Position numbers and translations under genes: made by a program | Part shown: positions 63,501 to 64,000 of the stretch, piece by piece | How positions within the stretch are numbered: the stretch's first letter is position 1 | How the letters are laid out: every line of letters starts with the position of its first letter | The notes under the pieces: model-generated | The model's database searches: none | Seen by the model: only the letters and a program-made list of their open reading frames with translations | What the model was told of the DNA's origin: nothing | Assembly: GCF_016508255.1 (NCBI RefSeq) | Contig: NZ_JADVKT010000005.1 | Location: forward strand, 186,001 to 250,000 | Direction: 5' to 3' | From: Acinetobacter calcoaceticus | Lineage (GTDB): Bacteria > Pseudomonadota > Gammaproteobacteria > Pseudomonadales > Moraxellaceae | DNA: 64,000 nucleotides

Positions 63501-64000
63501 ATGTCTATGCTTGTCGGCATGGTTTTGTTGGTCATAATTATATTGGTAATTTTAAGTATTTTAAAGAAAGGGGAAAGCAAAGACAGGAATGGAAAACGCA
63601 GCCCAATTAAGGGAAAACGTATCATTACCATGAATGAACAATCGACTTTTATAAAGCTAAGAGAAGCTTTGCCTGAACATATTATTTTGGCACAAGTTGC
63701 TTTTAGTGCTTTTATGACAGCACAAGGATATGCGACACGTAATTTGTTTAATCGCAAAGTTGCTGATTTTGTTGTGTTAGATAGGGCATTTAATATTGTT
63801 GCTATTGTTGAGTTAGATGATTCTAGCCATAAGGGGAAAGAAAAAATTGATGCAGAACGAGATGCTTTAATTCGGGAAGCAGGTTTTAGAGTTGTACGTT
63901 ATAAAAGAACACCAGACCTTGTACAAATACATACTGATTTCAATGTTTCAAAAGTATCATTAAGCCAAGTTTCAATAGAGGCAGATTTAACAAAAACAAA
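63501..64000 (+). CDS. DUF2726 domain protein, N-terminal part (3' end outside window)
   Basis: The frame is open from ATG 63501 (AGGGGGA ribosome site) to the window end without a stop. The product starts with a membrane helix (MLVGMVLLVIIILVILSIL) and a basic linker. A DUF2726-like domain follows: HIILAQVAFSAFMTAQG...NLFNRKVADFVVLDRAFNIVAIVELDDSSHKGKEKIDAERDALIREAGF. The VADFV...IVELDD...K arrangement recalls the D-ExK core of restriction-endonuclease-like proteins. Function is unknown. A membrane-anchored nuclease-like protein is the best description. Confidence 0.82.
   Translation, partial: MSMLVGMVLLVIIILVILSILKKGESKDRNGKRSPIKGKRIITMNEQSTFIKLREALPEHIILAQVAFSAFMTAQGYATRNLFNRKVADFVVLDRAFNIVAIVELDDSSHKGKEKIDAERDALIREAGFRVVRYKRTPDLVQIHTDFNVSKVSLSQVSIEADLTKT

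Overview
The window is a stretch of chromosome from a low-GC gammaproteobacterium, most likely Acinetobacter and probably the A. calcoaceticus-baumannii complex. The signs are the urease accessory block ending in a HupE/UreJ gene, an rnhA-dnaQ gene fusion, a TTG-started gdhA, a solo rnfB next to nth, and trimeric autotransporters each paired with a TpgA-type partner gene. The species is inferred from gene content, not from a database comparison. Nearly all genes are housekeeping genes. There is no prophage, insertion sequence, CRISPR array or tRNA.

Layout. 1-2152: end of a urease accessory operon (ureE partial, ureF, ureG, hupE/ureJ). 2194-4742 (minus): rsmD and mrdA (PBP2). 4978-9338: a small outer-membrane-like protein, a DUF445-type membrane protein, adk, a 45-residue microprotein, and nth-rnfB on minus. 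9671-16452: gdhA, a META-domain lipoprotein, a DODA-type dioxygenase, rlmH and lon, with a candidate small RNA between lon and rlmH.

17240-32065 is the accessory core. It holds two very large trimeric autotransporter adhesins (2465 and about 1712 residues), each followed by a tpgA-like gene for a BamE/OmpA-type periplasmic partner. The two units are duplicates. They share upstream sequence, a leader hairpin, a 437-bp almost identical tract over the anchor/tpgA junction, the same kind of terminator, and even the 3' end of the downstream gene ygfA, which survives as a decayed remnant after the first unit.

32186-39875: the conserved ygfA - 6S RNA - zapA block on minus, divergent from ygfB-pepP-ubiH-ubiI. 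The 6S RNA gene (34106-34292, minus) was recognised from sequence and synteny and has a good promoter. Two small exported proteins and a 37-residue membrane microprotein sit between ygfA and 6S. 40083-43157: a SutA-like acidic RNA-polymerase regulator, a CadR/CDF metal-response pair with a clear MerR-type promoter, and the argO/argP pair. 43161-46734: rsmI, yraN and a DolP-like BON lipoprotein. 46763-50657 (minus): nudC, an orphan ChpA/Hpt-like helical protein and the RNase HI-DNA polymerase III epsilon fusion. 50890-59620: MltD with eight LysM repeats, followed closely by yejABEF, giving a plausible link between wall-peptide release and uptake. The window ends with an Old Yellow Enzyme gene behind a perfect palindrome, a TonB-dependent siderophore receptor and a DUF2726 gene cut by the right edge.

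The most novel material is the duplicated adhesin-TpgA locus with its gene-conversion and duplication scars, the candidate sRNA below lon, the microprotein units, the CDF exporter with altered metal-site residues, and the orphan ChpA-like scaffold.
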